A DNA stretch of 23,006 nt from a virus, in the IMG/VR virus record IMGVR_UViG_3300032160_001560, positions 1 through 23,006 of that record. One strand, 5' to 3'. The translations under genes and the position numbers were made by a program. Below are positions 1 to 6,626 of this stretch, piece after piece (the stretch's first letter is position 1; each line of letters opens with the position of its first letter). The notes below the pieces were generated by a model. The model did no database searches and had not been told where the DNA came from. It saw nothing but the letters and a program-made list of their open reading frames with translations.

Positions 1-600
1 CTAGTGGTGAGCGATGGCGGCTGCGGCGGCGCCGGCGGCGACGCCGATGGCGAACCATTTGGCGGCTCGCTTGAGGCGCAGCGAGAATGTTCCGCCGTGC
101 GCGACGGCGGTGGCGGCGTCGCGTTCGTGCAGGAGGGCGGCGGATCGGTTTTTTTCGTCTGACAAATCTTTTTTCAGAGCGTCGTTTTGGACGGCGGTTG
201 CGCGGCAGTCTTGCAGGTCGTCGTAGAGAGGGACTAGGTCGGGTTGCGGGACGGAGATTGTGGTCGAAGGGGGCTCTCCTGGCGGGAGCGGGATGGACAG
301 GTTGGGATCGTGAATGGTTATGGGGAGCGGGAGAGGGGGCAGGACGGAGGGGAGTTGTTTGGCGGCTTGTTGCGGGGTTTGGACGGATTGCTTTTGCGCT
401 TGGATCGCGGCTAGGGCGGCGGCTAGCTGCGAGTCGCGCTGCTTTTCGCGATCGCCGGCTTGCTGGATCACCGTGTTCTGCGCGGCGAGTGTGGCGGCGA
501 GTTGTTGGGAGTCGTGGCGGGCGGATCTCCAGGCGTCGGCGAGGAGAGCTATGGCGATCGATGCTGCCAGGAGAATGGCGATGTTTGTCGTGGGCTTCAT
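1..600 (-). CDS. Spanin-like small membrane protein, end of lysis module
   Basis: 199-residue protein with a hydrophobic N-terminal segment (about residues 6-22) and a polar helical stretch rich in Gln, Ala and Lys (about 25-85) that could form a coiled coil. A proline-rich linker (about 86-125) and a second charged helix (about 130-165) follow, then a small hydrophobic C-terminal segment (about 184-197). The stop codon lies at the first base of the window, so the gene is complete. Inner-membrane spanins of the Rz type have one N-terminal anchor and a periplasmic coiled coil. The position after a lytic transglycosylase fits that role, but the second hydrophobic segment and the proline linker are not typical. 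No clear Shine-Dalgarno precedes the ATG at 600. The spanin role is inferred from architecture and neighbours, not from recognised homology. Confidence 0.6.
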   Translation of the reverse strand: MKPTTNIAILLAASIAIALLADAWRSARHDSQQLAATLAAQNTVIQQAGDREKQRDSQLAAALAAIQAQKQSVQTPQQAAKQLPSVLPPLPLPITIHDPNLSIPLPPGEPPSTTISVPQPDLVPLYDDLQDCRATAVQNDALKKDLSDEKNRSAALLHERDAATAVAHGGTFSLRLKRAAKWFAIGVAAGAAAAAIAHH

Positions 601-1001
601 GGGGCCGGGCGATTGTGCTTAGTTCCCTGCTGGGATATTTAGGGGGGAGACTTGAGACTGAAAAGTCGAGATTTAAGATTTGAGATGAAACTGTCTCATA
701 AATGACTCGTCATCGGGGCTCGGTAGGACATCAGGGGCTAAAGTTTTTGTTCTTTCAGGTAACTTAAAGTCGCGGCTGAAGCCGCGACCCACAAAGACAA
801 ATCGCGGGATTGCTTCATTTGAGGTTTCAGACTCTTGATCTGAAATTTGAAAATTCAATTTTGAAATGAGATTTCTGGATTGAAATCGTGGAATGGAATT
901 GACGAATACGATTTGGAGTATGGAACCAAGTTACGACGATTGGGGAGGGCTACGTTCTCCTTCATGCTACTGGACGACAAACCGCAAAAAAATTTGATGC
1001 A
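601..1001. other. Gene-free 400-base stretch holding repeat copies
   Basis: No credible gene is seen here. The stretch is more A+T-rich than the flanking genes. It contains a family G repeat (693-801) built around a perfect GCGGCTGAAGCCGC palindrome. Degenerate purine-rich sequence of the GAGATTTGAAATTT kind surrounds it at about 645-690 and 815-895, and these two stretches look partly inverted relative to each other. The short open frame at 673-858 is a translation of this repeat. Confidence 0.7.
693..801. repeat. Family G repeat, copy 1
   Basis: Begins with GTCTCATAAATG, runs through CAGGGGCTAAAG, and ends with the palindrome GTCGCGGCTGAAGCCGCGAC followed by CCACAAA. The same blocks occur in the same order at 1602-1706, which shows that this is a dispersed repeat and not a chance hairpin. 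Confidence 0.8.
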
Positions 1002-1463
1002 TTATCCGGGGCGGGACGAATAGTTGCGCTTGCGGGCCAGGACTTCGGCGGGATAGTTTGCGTCGGCGCCGCCGTTCCAGGCGAGTAATGCGGCGGGGAC
1101 GTCGCCTTTGGCTCGCGCCATCCTGGCGGCCAGGATGCGGCAGCCGAACTCGATTCCGGTGGCGGGATCGCAGAGTTCGGTGAGTGACGATTCCTCGAAG
1201 CCGAATTCCCGGGCCACCTGGCCCATTACCTGCATGAGTCCCCATGACATGGCGCGCGTGTAGGCTTCGGTGGGGCTCAGTTTTCCGGCGGTGTAGAGCG
1301 GAGCGATGTAGCGCGACAAGAAGCCGGGCTCGTAGCGCACGGCCCAGGGATTCCAGGCGGACTCCTGCTCGATGACGGCGCAGACGAGGGCGGGATCGAG
1401 GGAGTGCTCGCAGGCGATGTGGCGGGCGAGGTGGATGATTTCGGGTGGGACGGTGTCAGGCAT
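1002..1463 (-). CDS. Lytic transglycosylase (SLT-type), probable phage endolysin
   Basis: 153 residues from the ATG at 1463. The fold signature of the soluble lytic transglycosylase (goose-lysozyme-like) family is plain. IEQESAWNP (about 31-39) carries the expected catalytic Glu at about residue 34. SWGLMQVM (73-80) is the conserved second motif. ATGIEFGCRILA (101-112) and LLAWNGG (126-132) complete the domain. The enzyme cleaves the MurNAc-GlcNAc bond of peptidoglycan to the anhydro product. No signal peptide is visible, which fits release by a holin. The reading frame stays open upstream to 1586, but those residues translate intergenic repeat sequence, so the later ATG is preferred. No strong Shine-Dalgarno is seen. 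The small membrane protein at 1736-1981 and the spanin-like protein at 1-600 make this the lysis end of the module. Confidence 0.88.
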   Translation of the reverse strand: MPDTVPPEIIHLARHIACEHSLDPALVCAVIEQESAWNPWAVRYEPGFLSRYIAPLYTAGKLSPTEAYTRAMSWGLMQVMGQVAREFGFEESSLTELCDPATGIEFGCRILAARMARAKGDVPAALLAWNGGADANYPAEVLARKRNYSSRPG

Positions 1464-1601
1464 GGCAGGACGTGGCGCGTGGTTCGTGGCTCGTGACTTT
1501 TGTGTTGCGAGTGGTGATCTGGGATTTTTGAATCGTGAAAAACAAATCGCCCACAGTGCTTCAAAGGCAGCCAGTTGTGTTTGCACCTGTCACTGGTTGC
1601 C

Positions 1602-1706
1602 GTCTCATAAATGGGAGGCCATCCAGACTCAGCAGAGCCTCAGGGGCTAAAGCCCTTTTTTTTAGGGCCCCTGAATGTCGCGGCTGAAGCCGCGACCCAC
1701 AAACCA
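1602..1706. repeat. Family G repeat, copy 2
   Basis: Same order of blocks as 693-801: GTCTCATAAATG-like start, CAGGGGCTAAAGCCC followed by a run of T, then GTCGCGGCTGAAGCCGCGAC and CCACAAA. It fills most of the gap between the transglycosylase and the small membrane protein. The hairpin plus T-run (GGGGCTAAAGCCC then eight T, about 1643-1660) lies on the strand opposite to the phage genes, so it is not an obvious terminator for them. Confidence 0.8.
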
Positions 1707-1735
1707 ACAAAAATGATTTATGAGATTGCTTGCAG

Positions 1736-1981
1736 TCACCGCTTTCTGTCGTGGCCGTTGAGCTCGAGGAACTGGACGGGCGGTGGGTCCTTTAGTTCTA
1801 TGCCGAGCTGGCCGGCGATCTGGCGCAGGGCGTGATAGAGGTGCGGGAGGTGGTTGATGGCCATGTCGCGAACGAAGGCGCGGCGAATTTCGTCGTCGCG
1901 GGTGCGGCGGTGCAGCCAGCGGAGGAAGAAAAACAATTGGAGGCACGAGGGGAATCCGACGAAGATCCAGTAGGGGTTCAT
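1736..1981 (-). CDS. Small single-helix membrane protein, unknown function
   Basis: 81 residues from the ATG at 1981. A hydrophobic helix (about residues 5-23, with Trp, Phe and Leu) is followed by a strongly basic stretch (RWLHRRTRDDEIRR) and an amphipathic C-terminal half. A positive cytoplasmic tail after one helix is compatible with a small lysis or membrane-anchoring protein. I recognise no family. The frame continues upstream to 2221, but those residues read through the repeat hairpin at 2095-2221 and are unlikely to be translated. No clear Shine-Dalgarno is visible. Placement between a virion protein and the transglycosylase suggests a lysis accessory. Confidence 0.6.
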   Translation of the reverse strand: MNPYWIFVGFPSCLQLFFFLRWLHRRTRDDEIRRAFVRDMAINHLPHLYHALRQIAGQLGIELKDPPPVQFLELNGHDRKR

Positions 1982-2094
1982 GTGGGTGTTGGGAGATTTT
2001 CTTGCTGAGAGATCTGATTTTTTACGGCAATGCTGCTGGCCACTCGGATTGCATGAATGCCAGGACGAAATACTTGCGGAACTCGCGGAGTTAC

Positions 2095-2221
2095 GTGGCG
2101 CAGGCTTCCAGCCTGTGGGGTTTGGTGCATACAAGGACGTAAGCGGCAAGTAGAAAGTGCTGGTGGCGAGTGCATTCGATCTTGCTTGCACTAACCCCCA
2201 CAGGCTGGAAGCCTGCGCCAC
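2095..2221. repeat. Family A inverted repeat (about 26-bp arms)
   Basis: Left arm at 2095-2120 begins GTGGCGCAGGCTTCCAGCC and right arm at 2196-2221 is its reverse complement. About 75 bases of loop separate them. Each arm also holds the short palindrome GGCTTCCAGCC/GGCTGGAAGCC. It fills the gap before the gene at 2229-2774, read from right to left. Confidence 0.9.
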
Positions 2222-2228
2222 TTGAGAG

Positions 2229-2774
2229 CTACCCTCTCACGCCAAACGACAATCCGCCGGGGCCGAAGCCCAGGCTGAATCCGCTGGACTGGGCGTTGCG
2301 CGCGCTGGCGTCGAGGAGCTGCGCGGGGACGCCGAGTGCGCGGCCGAGAAGGCCTGCGTCGGTGCCGTAGAGGCCGGAAAGACCGGAGAGGGCTGACAGC
2401 GTGTCCGAGCGCGAGGCGTTGGCGAAGGCGATTTGATTTTGCTGCGCGAGATTCGCCTGGTCCTGGCCCTGGGTGCGCGCGAGGGAGTCGATGAGTTCGC
2501 CGTAGCCGGCGGAGTTGCGCGTGCGCGCGGCGCGGTTGGCGGCATTTTGCGCGAGCGCATCAAAGGAGGAGGACAGCGCCGACTGCGAGAGATTGGCGAT
2601 CGCCGATTGCTGCGCCGGCGTGTAGCCGGGACTGGCGAGCAGGTTTTGATAGCCGGACGCCGCTTGCGAACCGAGCGCCTGGCTCGATCCGTACATCTGC
2701 TGGTTCATGGAGTTTTGCTGAGAGAGTTGCTGGTCGATCATTTGTTGCGTTTGGGCTTGTGCGCCGCGTCCCAT
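2229..2774 (-). CDS. Ala/Gln/Ser-rich virion protein, possible DNA-ejection protein
   Basis: 181 residues. The start at 2774 is fixed by a strong GGAGGTG Shine-Dalgarno six bases upstream. The N-terminus is Gln-rich (QTQQMIDQQLSQQNSMNQQM, 8-27). A helical middle follows with a recognisable GYTPAQQSAI and RAARTRNSAGYGEL pattern (50-94). The C-terminus is glycine-rich (GLYGTDAGLLGRALGVP, then SGFSLGFGPGGLSFGVRG). It has no membrane segment and no signal peptide. Helical, Gln/Ala-rich proteins at this place in podovirus modules are often internal or ejection proteins, in the manner of T7 gp14 or P22 gp7. I infer that role from composition and position only. The frame is open upstream to 2915 through family F repeat sequence, which is not part of the gene. 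Confidence 0.72.
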   Translation of the reverse strand: MGRGAQAQTQQMIDQQLSQQNSMNQQMYGSSQALGSQAASGYQNLLASPGYTPAQQSAIANLSQSALSSSFDALAQNAANRAARTRNSAGYGELIDSLARTQGQDQANLAQQNQIAFANASRSDTLSALSGLSGLYGTDAGLLGRALGVPAQLLDASARNAQSSGFSLGFGPGGLSFGVRG

Positions 2775-2787
2775 GGGACACCTCCGG

Positions 2788-2978
2788 TGTGGTGACTGGT
2801 GATTAGTGACTGGTGAACCGTGATTGGTGATCGGTGTCTGGTGAATCGTACTTCGTGAATCGTGAAGAGCGAACCGGCTGTGAAATGCGGATAGTGGGTG
2901 TGGTTGGGTTTCCACAGGTCACTAGTCACGGCCGTATTGGTTTTCACCAGTCACTAGTCACCATTCACCAGTCACCGA
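2788..2978. repeat. Family F inverted repeat of TGACTGGTGA units
   Basis: Left arm (2788-2870) is a chain of variants of GGTGACTGGTGATTAGTGAC. Right arm (2917-2978) is the inverted chain (TTCACCAGTCACTAGTCACC). The junction TTGGTTTTCACCAGTCAC is shared with the copy at 15463-15629. The element fills the whole gap between two phage genes and ends two bases before the stop codon of the GNAT-like gene. Confidence 0.85.
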
Positions 2979-2979
2979 T

Positions 2980-3465
2980 TCAGACCTGCCGCGAGAAGCA
3001 AGGCCAAGGGTCGTGCGTCCAGCCGAGGCGGGCCAGGCGGCGGCCGAAGGCGCGGGCCACGCGTGGCGGGAGAAATGCCTGGACGTCGTCGAGGCCACGC
3101 GCGGCGGCGCTGCGCTGCGCGGCTTCGTGGAGCGCTAGGAATCGCTGCCAGCGCACCCTGGGCGTGCCGGCGGCGGGATCGTGCAGCAGGTACGTTTCCG
3201 CCGTGAGGCGCAGCAAGACGGCCATCGCAATGCGGCGCGGTCCTTTGCTCGACGCGAAATCGTCCAGCGGGGAATTGCGATGCGGCACTTCCCTGCCCTC
3301 GCCTTCCCTATTTTCGGCGCTCACATCATCGACATCGTCTTCGAGTACCAATTTTGCGACGAACAGCGGGCTTTCGAGATCGGGGAGCGGGTAGCCGAAG
3401 CCTTGCGCGGCGTGCATCCGGCGAAGCGCGTCGAAATCATTCGGTGTGTACTCGCGGATGCGCAT
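2980..3465 (-). CDS. GNAT-like acetyltransferase-fold protein
   Basis: 161 residues from the ATG at 3465. The N-terminus MRIREYTPNDFDALRRMHAAQG has the beta-strand plus helix pattern that opens GNAT domains. RIAMAVLLRLTAETYLL (79-95) fits the central strands and FGRRLARLGWTHDPWPC (140-156) fits the C-terminal helix and strand. The classical acetyl-CoA loop (R/Q-x-x-G-x-G/A) is not evident, so activity is uncertain. Between the second and third strands lies an acidic, hydrophilic loop of about 35 residues (about 43-77) that normal GNAT domains lack. The family A repeat at 3469-3542 ends three bases before the start codon, so there is no room for a Shine-Dalgarno. GNAT-like genes occur in some phage tail modules, with unknown substrate. 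Confidence 0.68.
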   Translation of the reverse strand: MRIREYTPNDFDALRRMHAAQGFGYPLPDLESPLFVAKLVLEDDVDDVSAENREGEGREVPHRNSPLDDFASSKGPRRIAMAVLLRLTAETYLLHDPAAGTPRVRWQRFLALHEAAQRSAAARGLDDVQAFLPPRVARAFGRRLARLGWTHDPWPCFSRQV

Positions 3466-3468
3466 TTG

Positions 3469-3542
3469 GTGGCGCAGGCTTCCAGCCTGTGGGGGTTCGT
3501 CCTTGCGAGGACCAAGACCCACAGGCTGGAAGCCTGCGCCAC
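3469..3542. repeat. Family A inverted repeat, short loop
   Basis: Arms of about 25 bases (GTGGCGCAGGCTTCCAGCC and its reverse complement) with about 24 bases between. It directly abuts the start codon of the GNAT-like gene. Confidence 0.9.
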
Positions 3543-3709
3543 TGGGCCTTCGCGGACTCTTCGGGCTTGCATTTAACAACTGCTATTGAAGAAGCGTCAC
3601 AGATTGCTTTTGAGAAATGAAAAACTAGAAGTTCGCTTCACTCTCATCTGTTTTCTGCGATCCTTGGTTTCTCTGTGACCTCTGTCTCTGTGGTGAAATT
3701 ATTTCTTTC

Positions 3710-4249
3710 CTACCGCAAAATGACGGGGCCGGAGCTGCTCTGCGTGACCTGGCCGAAGCCGGAGCCGCCTTCGCTGCCGGAGGCGGTGCCGCTTCCGTTC
3801 GAGGGCTGCAGCGCCGGGCCCGCGGCCGTGCCGCCTCCGGTGACAGCGGTGGGCGGAGAGCCGAAGGTGACCGGCTCGGAAGTTTCCGAGCCGAGATATT
3901 GAGAATAGGCGCGCCAGTAGAGCGTCTGGTTGCCCATCGAGATGCGCAGGTTGCGCGAGCTGCCGAGAAAATGCACGTAGGGTTGCGCGAAAGCGGGCGT
4001 CGTGTCCGATTCCGCGAAATAGAAAATGCCGCGGTTGAGCGTCGAATTGTCCGTGAGGGCCAGATCAAAAATTCCGTCCGCGGCGGTGACGTTCAGGCTG
4101 CCGATCGGCGAGGGCACGGCGATGGAGCCAGAGGGATCGACGCCGGTCGCGCGTCCCACGGCGTTCACGCCGTTGACGAGCTGCGTCAGCGCTTCGTACA
4201 CGTAGGGCGAGTCGCTCTTGATCTGCGCGAGTTGGCCGATTTTGAGCAT
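3710..4249 (-). CDS. Fibre- or head-tail-associated structural protein, unknown
   Basis: 179 residues from the ATG at 4249. A GTG at 4267 would add six residues; neither start has a clear Shine-Dalgarno. Residues 1-35 are helical. Residues about 48-131 alternate hydrophobic and polar residues and end with YWRAYSQYLGSETSEPVTFG, which resembles the last strands of a fibronectin-III or similar beta-sandwich. The C-terminal 45 residues are low-complexity Gly/Ser/Thr (about 135-170), ending in GPVILR. The composition suits a surface or fibre-like virion protein. No family is recognised. It is the next phage gene after the ATPase at 4374-6539 and is separated from it by about 120 bases without a repeat element. 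Confidence 0.65.
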   Translation of the reverse strand: MLKIGQLAQIKSDSPYVYEALTQLVNGVNAVGRATGVDPSGSIAVPSPIGSLNVTAADGIFDLALTDNSTLNRGIFYFAESDTTPAFAQPYVHFLGSSRNLRISMGNQTLYWRAYSQYLGSETSEPVTFGSPPTAVTGGGTAAGPALQPSNGSGTASGSEGGSGFGQVTQSSSGPVILR

Positions 4250-4373
4250 GGGGTAGTTAGTCCGCACTGACTCGGACAGATTAATCTATACGTCCTGAAT
4301 TAAGCAGGGATCTTGCCCGGGGGACTTCGTAAGTTCCATCCTTTACTGTGGTTCACGTCTGGATTGGATCAGT

Positions 4374-6539
4374 TCAGACCAGAGCTACTACTTTGGCGTA
4401 CAATTTTCTCAAGTGCTCGTCGGACATGTCCAAGATCGGCTCGTACATGAATGAATTTAAGTGAATGTTTTCCGGAGTCATGAGCACTACGTTTTGAAGG
4501 GTCTTTATCACTTCCGTTTCATGGACGAACAGTTTGGCAAATTCGCTCAGAAGCACGGGCGTTTGATTCTCTTTGATGGCGGCTACAAACGCAGGGTTTG
4601 CAATCTTGGCTACCATAAATCGCTCGGCAGCAAGGCGTATAGCTACAGATAGCACAATCTTGTGTTCAAAATTAACGCCGTCACCCTCTTTCAAACAACC
4701 CGCTGCCTCCTCAAAGATAAGATTCACTACGGGCTTGTCGGCGTCCGCGGATTTTCCAGCTCCACCAAATAAATTGATGTAGATGGCGTCTAAATCCCGC
4801 CGCATGACGGTGACAGAATCTGCCTTCCAGTGGACAAGTGACGTTAGCCTGAGGTAGTCAGGATCATCCTCGCCCTTGGTGAATTCGATAAGATTGCGAA
4901 TGAAGGGGATCGAAGCGATTTGCTTGCGATTCTGAATGAAGAAGTTCTGCTTCCAGTCGTTCACGAAAACATTTTGGATGCCAGAGGCCTGTTCGAGTCG
5001 CACTCCAGTACTGCTCCTGGAGGCCATGAGACAGTGCGAATAACGCACAAATCGACTTTGGATAGTGCGAAAAAAATCGAAGTTATGGGTAAGAACAATC
5101 TGCTTGAAACTCAGTTCTTTTGCAATGTCCTGCAAGTACTGGATAATCACGTATTTGTTCTTATAATCGAATGAATCTGCAATGTCGTCGACGACGAAAA
5201 GCGTCTCCTGCCTTGCTTGTCTCCGAACTTCGACTTCAAAAATGATGTTGAGGATATAAAGAGCCTTTTTCTCTCCTTGACTTAAGGCTTTCATCAAGGT
5301 GTCCTGTTCCACCGGCACGCTCTCCACCCCATCCTGAAAAGTGAAATCAAGACTCAGCATGCTCTCATGACCCAGTGTGACAGCAATCTTATTCTTAGCT
5401 TCCAATTTGAAGGGTACAAAGAAGCGATCATTAAAGAGGTCAATTACGTTCTCCCACTGGGTGCGCTCTTTGCTTGCCTCTTCCTCTATCTCCTTTTTCC
5501 TGGCTTCCACTTGCTGATATTTGTTGAGCACGTCTTCAAAGAAATCAATTCGCGTCTTGAAATAAGATTTCCAGATTTGCTGCTTAAATAAATCAACATT
5601 TGCCAGATGGGGGAGCAATAGCTCATGTTGCACCAGGTACGCCTGAAACTCTCTAACGGTCACGTTCTTTTCTAGGAGCTTCTTGATTTCATCGAATTTC
5701 TTCTTTAGGTCCTTGTCTTTAGTTATGTTGTCCAGTTCGCCTGCAATCAATTCCTCAAGCTGCTTCTGCGTGCTAATTTCTAGTTTCTTATTCGCATTCA
5801 GGCTAATGGTGTGTTTAGCGGCAAAGAATCCATTGTCTGCCAGGGTCTTGGCGATTTGGCCTGCATTGTAATACTCAAAGATTCCCTTCTTGAAAAATGT
5901 GGATGCAGCAAGCAGTTCATTATATTTGGTAATGTAGTCCCGAATTGCGGTTTTGAAATCCTTTGTCGCAAGAAGGCTTAAGACCCTGTCGTCGAAGATC
6001 GCGTCATAGCGAACGTCAGCAAATGGAGCATCCGGCTGCTTACGCACCTCGTCCTTTACGCGGCCAAGAGCTTCGTAGAACAGGCCTTCAGTGGCCATGA
6101 ACGTCAAAGATATTTCATTTTCCAAATCCTTTTTCGAGCCAGACAGTTCCTTCAAGGACCTGACAAAGGCTTCCGTAGATTTATCAATCTCATTGTGCAA
6201 CTGCTCGTATTCTTTTCGTAAGACGTTGTTCACCAAAAGAGTCGACGTTTTCTCTGTGTGGCCAAGGAATTGATCGTAAGGAGGAAGAACAAGAATGTTC
6301 TGTTGAGGCAAATCGGCGCCATTTTCGTCAGTGATCTTTCTAGTGCAGACGCGACCAGGAAATATCCGATCCTTGGATTGCACTCCGTCAGCCACATCTT
6401 TGAATGTTTGTGCCAAAGAGGACTTCATTGACCCATTCGGGGCATAAATGGCGTAGACGTTCTGATCTGAGAAATCGAACTTCTTTTGTAGTTTCTTGAT
6501 TCCATAACAATTCGCCAGGTCAATCGACAATTGTTTCAT
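4374..6539 (-). CDS. SMC/ABC-type ATPase (AAA_13/PrrC-like class), candidate defence cargo
   Basis: 721 residues. The nucleotide-binding domain is split, as in SMC, Rad50 and PrrC-like proteins. Walker A is at 33-41 (APNGSMKSS), where Met replaces the usual glycine before Lys39. The ABC signature LSQGEKKAL is at 419-427. Walker B is at 446-454 (TLFVVDDIA) with Asp451 and Asp452, and the H-loop His is at 485 (VLTHNFDFF). Helical, partly coiled-coil sequence lies between (about 105-370). The C-terminal 230 residues match no domain I can name and may hold an effector. Such ATPases are common in anticodon nucleases (PrrC, RloC) and other antiphage systems; that role is inferred here. Base use is plainly lower in G+C than both neighbours, and the gene sits between tail genes on the same strand, so it looks like later-acquired cargo. 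No partner gene is adjacent. No strong Shine-Dalgarno is seen. Confidence 0.85.
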   Translation of the reverse strand: MKQLSIDLANCYGIKKLQKKFDFSDQNVYAIYAPNGSMKSSLAQTFKDVADGVQSKDRIFPGRVCTRKITDENGADLPQQNILVLPPYDQFLGHTEKTSTLLVNNVLRKEYEQLHNEIDKSTEAFVRSLKELSGSKKDLENEISLTFMATEGLFYEALGRVKDEVRKQPDAPFADVRYDAIFDDRVLSLLATKDFKTAIRDYITKYNELLAASTFFKKGIFEYYNAGQIAKTLADNGFFAAKHTISLNANKKLEISTQKQLEELIAGELDNITKDKDLKKKFDEIKKLLEKNVTVREFQAYLVQHELLLPHLANVDLFKQQIWKSYFKTRIDFFEDVLNKYQQVEARKKEIEEEASKERTQWENVIDLFNDRFFVPFKLEAKNKIAVTLGHESMLSLDFTFQDGVESVPVEQDTLMKALSQGEKKALYILNIIFEVEVRRQARQETLFVVDDIADSFDYKNKYVIIQYLQDIAKELSFKQIVLTHNFDFFRTIQSRFVRYSHCLMASRSSTGVRLEQASGIQNVFVNDWKQNFFIQNRKQIASIPFIRNLIEFTKGEDDPDYLRLTSLVHWKADSVTVMRRDLDAIYINLFGGAGKSADADKPVVNLIFEEAAGCLKEGDGVNFEHKIVLSVAIRLAAERFMVAKIANPAFVAAIKENQTPVLLSEFAKLFVHETEVIKTLQNVVLMTPENIHLNSFMYEPILDMSDEHLRKLYAKVVALV

Positions 6540-6547
6540 CTGAAAAA

Positions 6548-6577
6548 GTCCGCGTTGGTCCGCGTATAAGCGGCTTT
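6548..6577. repeat. Short degenerate repeat upstream of the ATPase
   Basis: GTCCGCGT occurs twice two bases apart, followed by ATAAGCGGCTTTC. The pattern resembles the family H element at 16349-16378 (TCCGTGTTCATCTGTG). It lies in the 87-base gap between nozzle-like gene and ATPase, upstream of the ATPase start. Confidence 0.45.
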
Positions 6578-6626
6578 CAATCCGGGTAATAATACACCCC
6601 CGGTGCCCAGATTAGGACAGTGCCAA

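Noticed and set aside
673-858. Short minus-strand open frame downstream of the transglycosylase
   Set aside because: It translates family G repeat sequence (peptide FVGRGFSRD is the repeat read in frame, also seen around 1690) and has no ribosome-binding site.
1643-1660. Rho-independent terminator (GGGGCTAAAGCCC then T-run)
   Set aside because: On the plus strand, where no gene precedes it; the stem belongs to family G repeat. In the minus direction the T-run becomes a leading A-run.
4374-6539. Definite anticodon nuclease (PrrC/RloC)
   Set aside because: The ATPase half fits, but I could not find the C-terminal Arg-Glu-His nuclease pattern or a RloC zinc hook (CxxC), so only the ATPase class is claimed.
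4250-6626. Transposon or insertion sequence carrying the ATPase
   Set aside because: No terminal inverted repeats, no convincing direct repeat pair at the two flanks (4250-4373 and 6540-6626) and no transposase. The ATPase looks acquired, but the mechanism is not visible.
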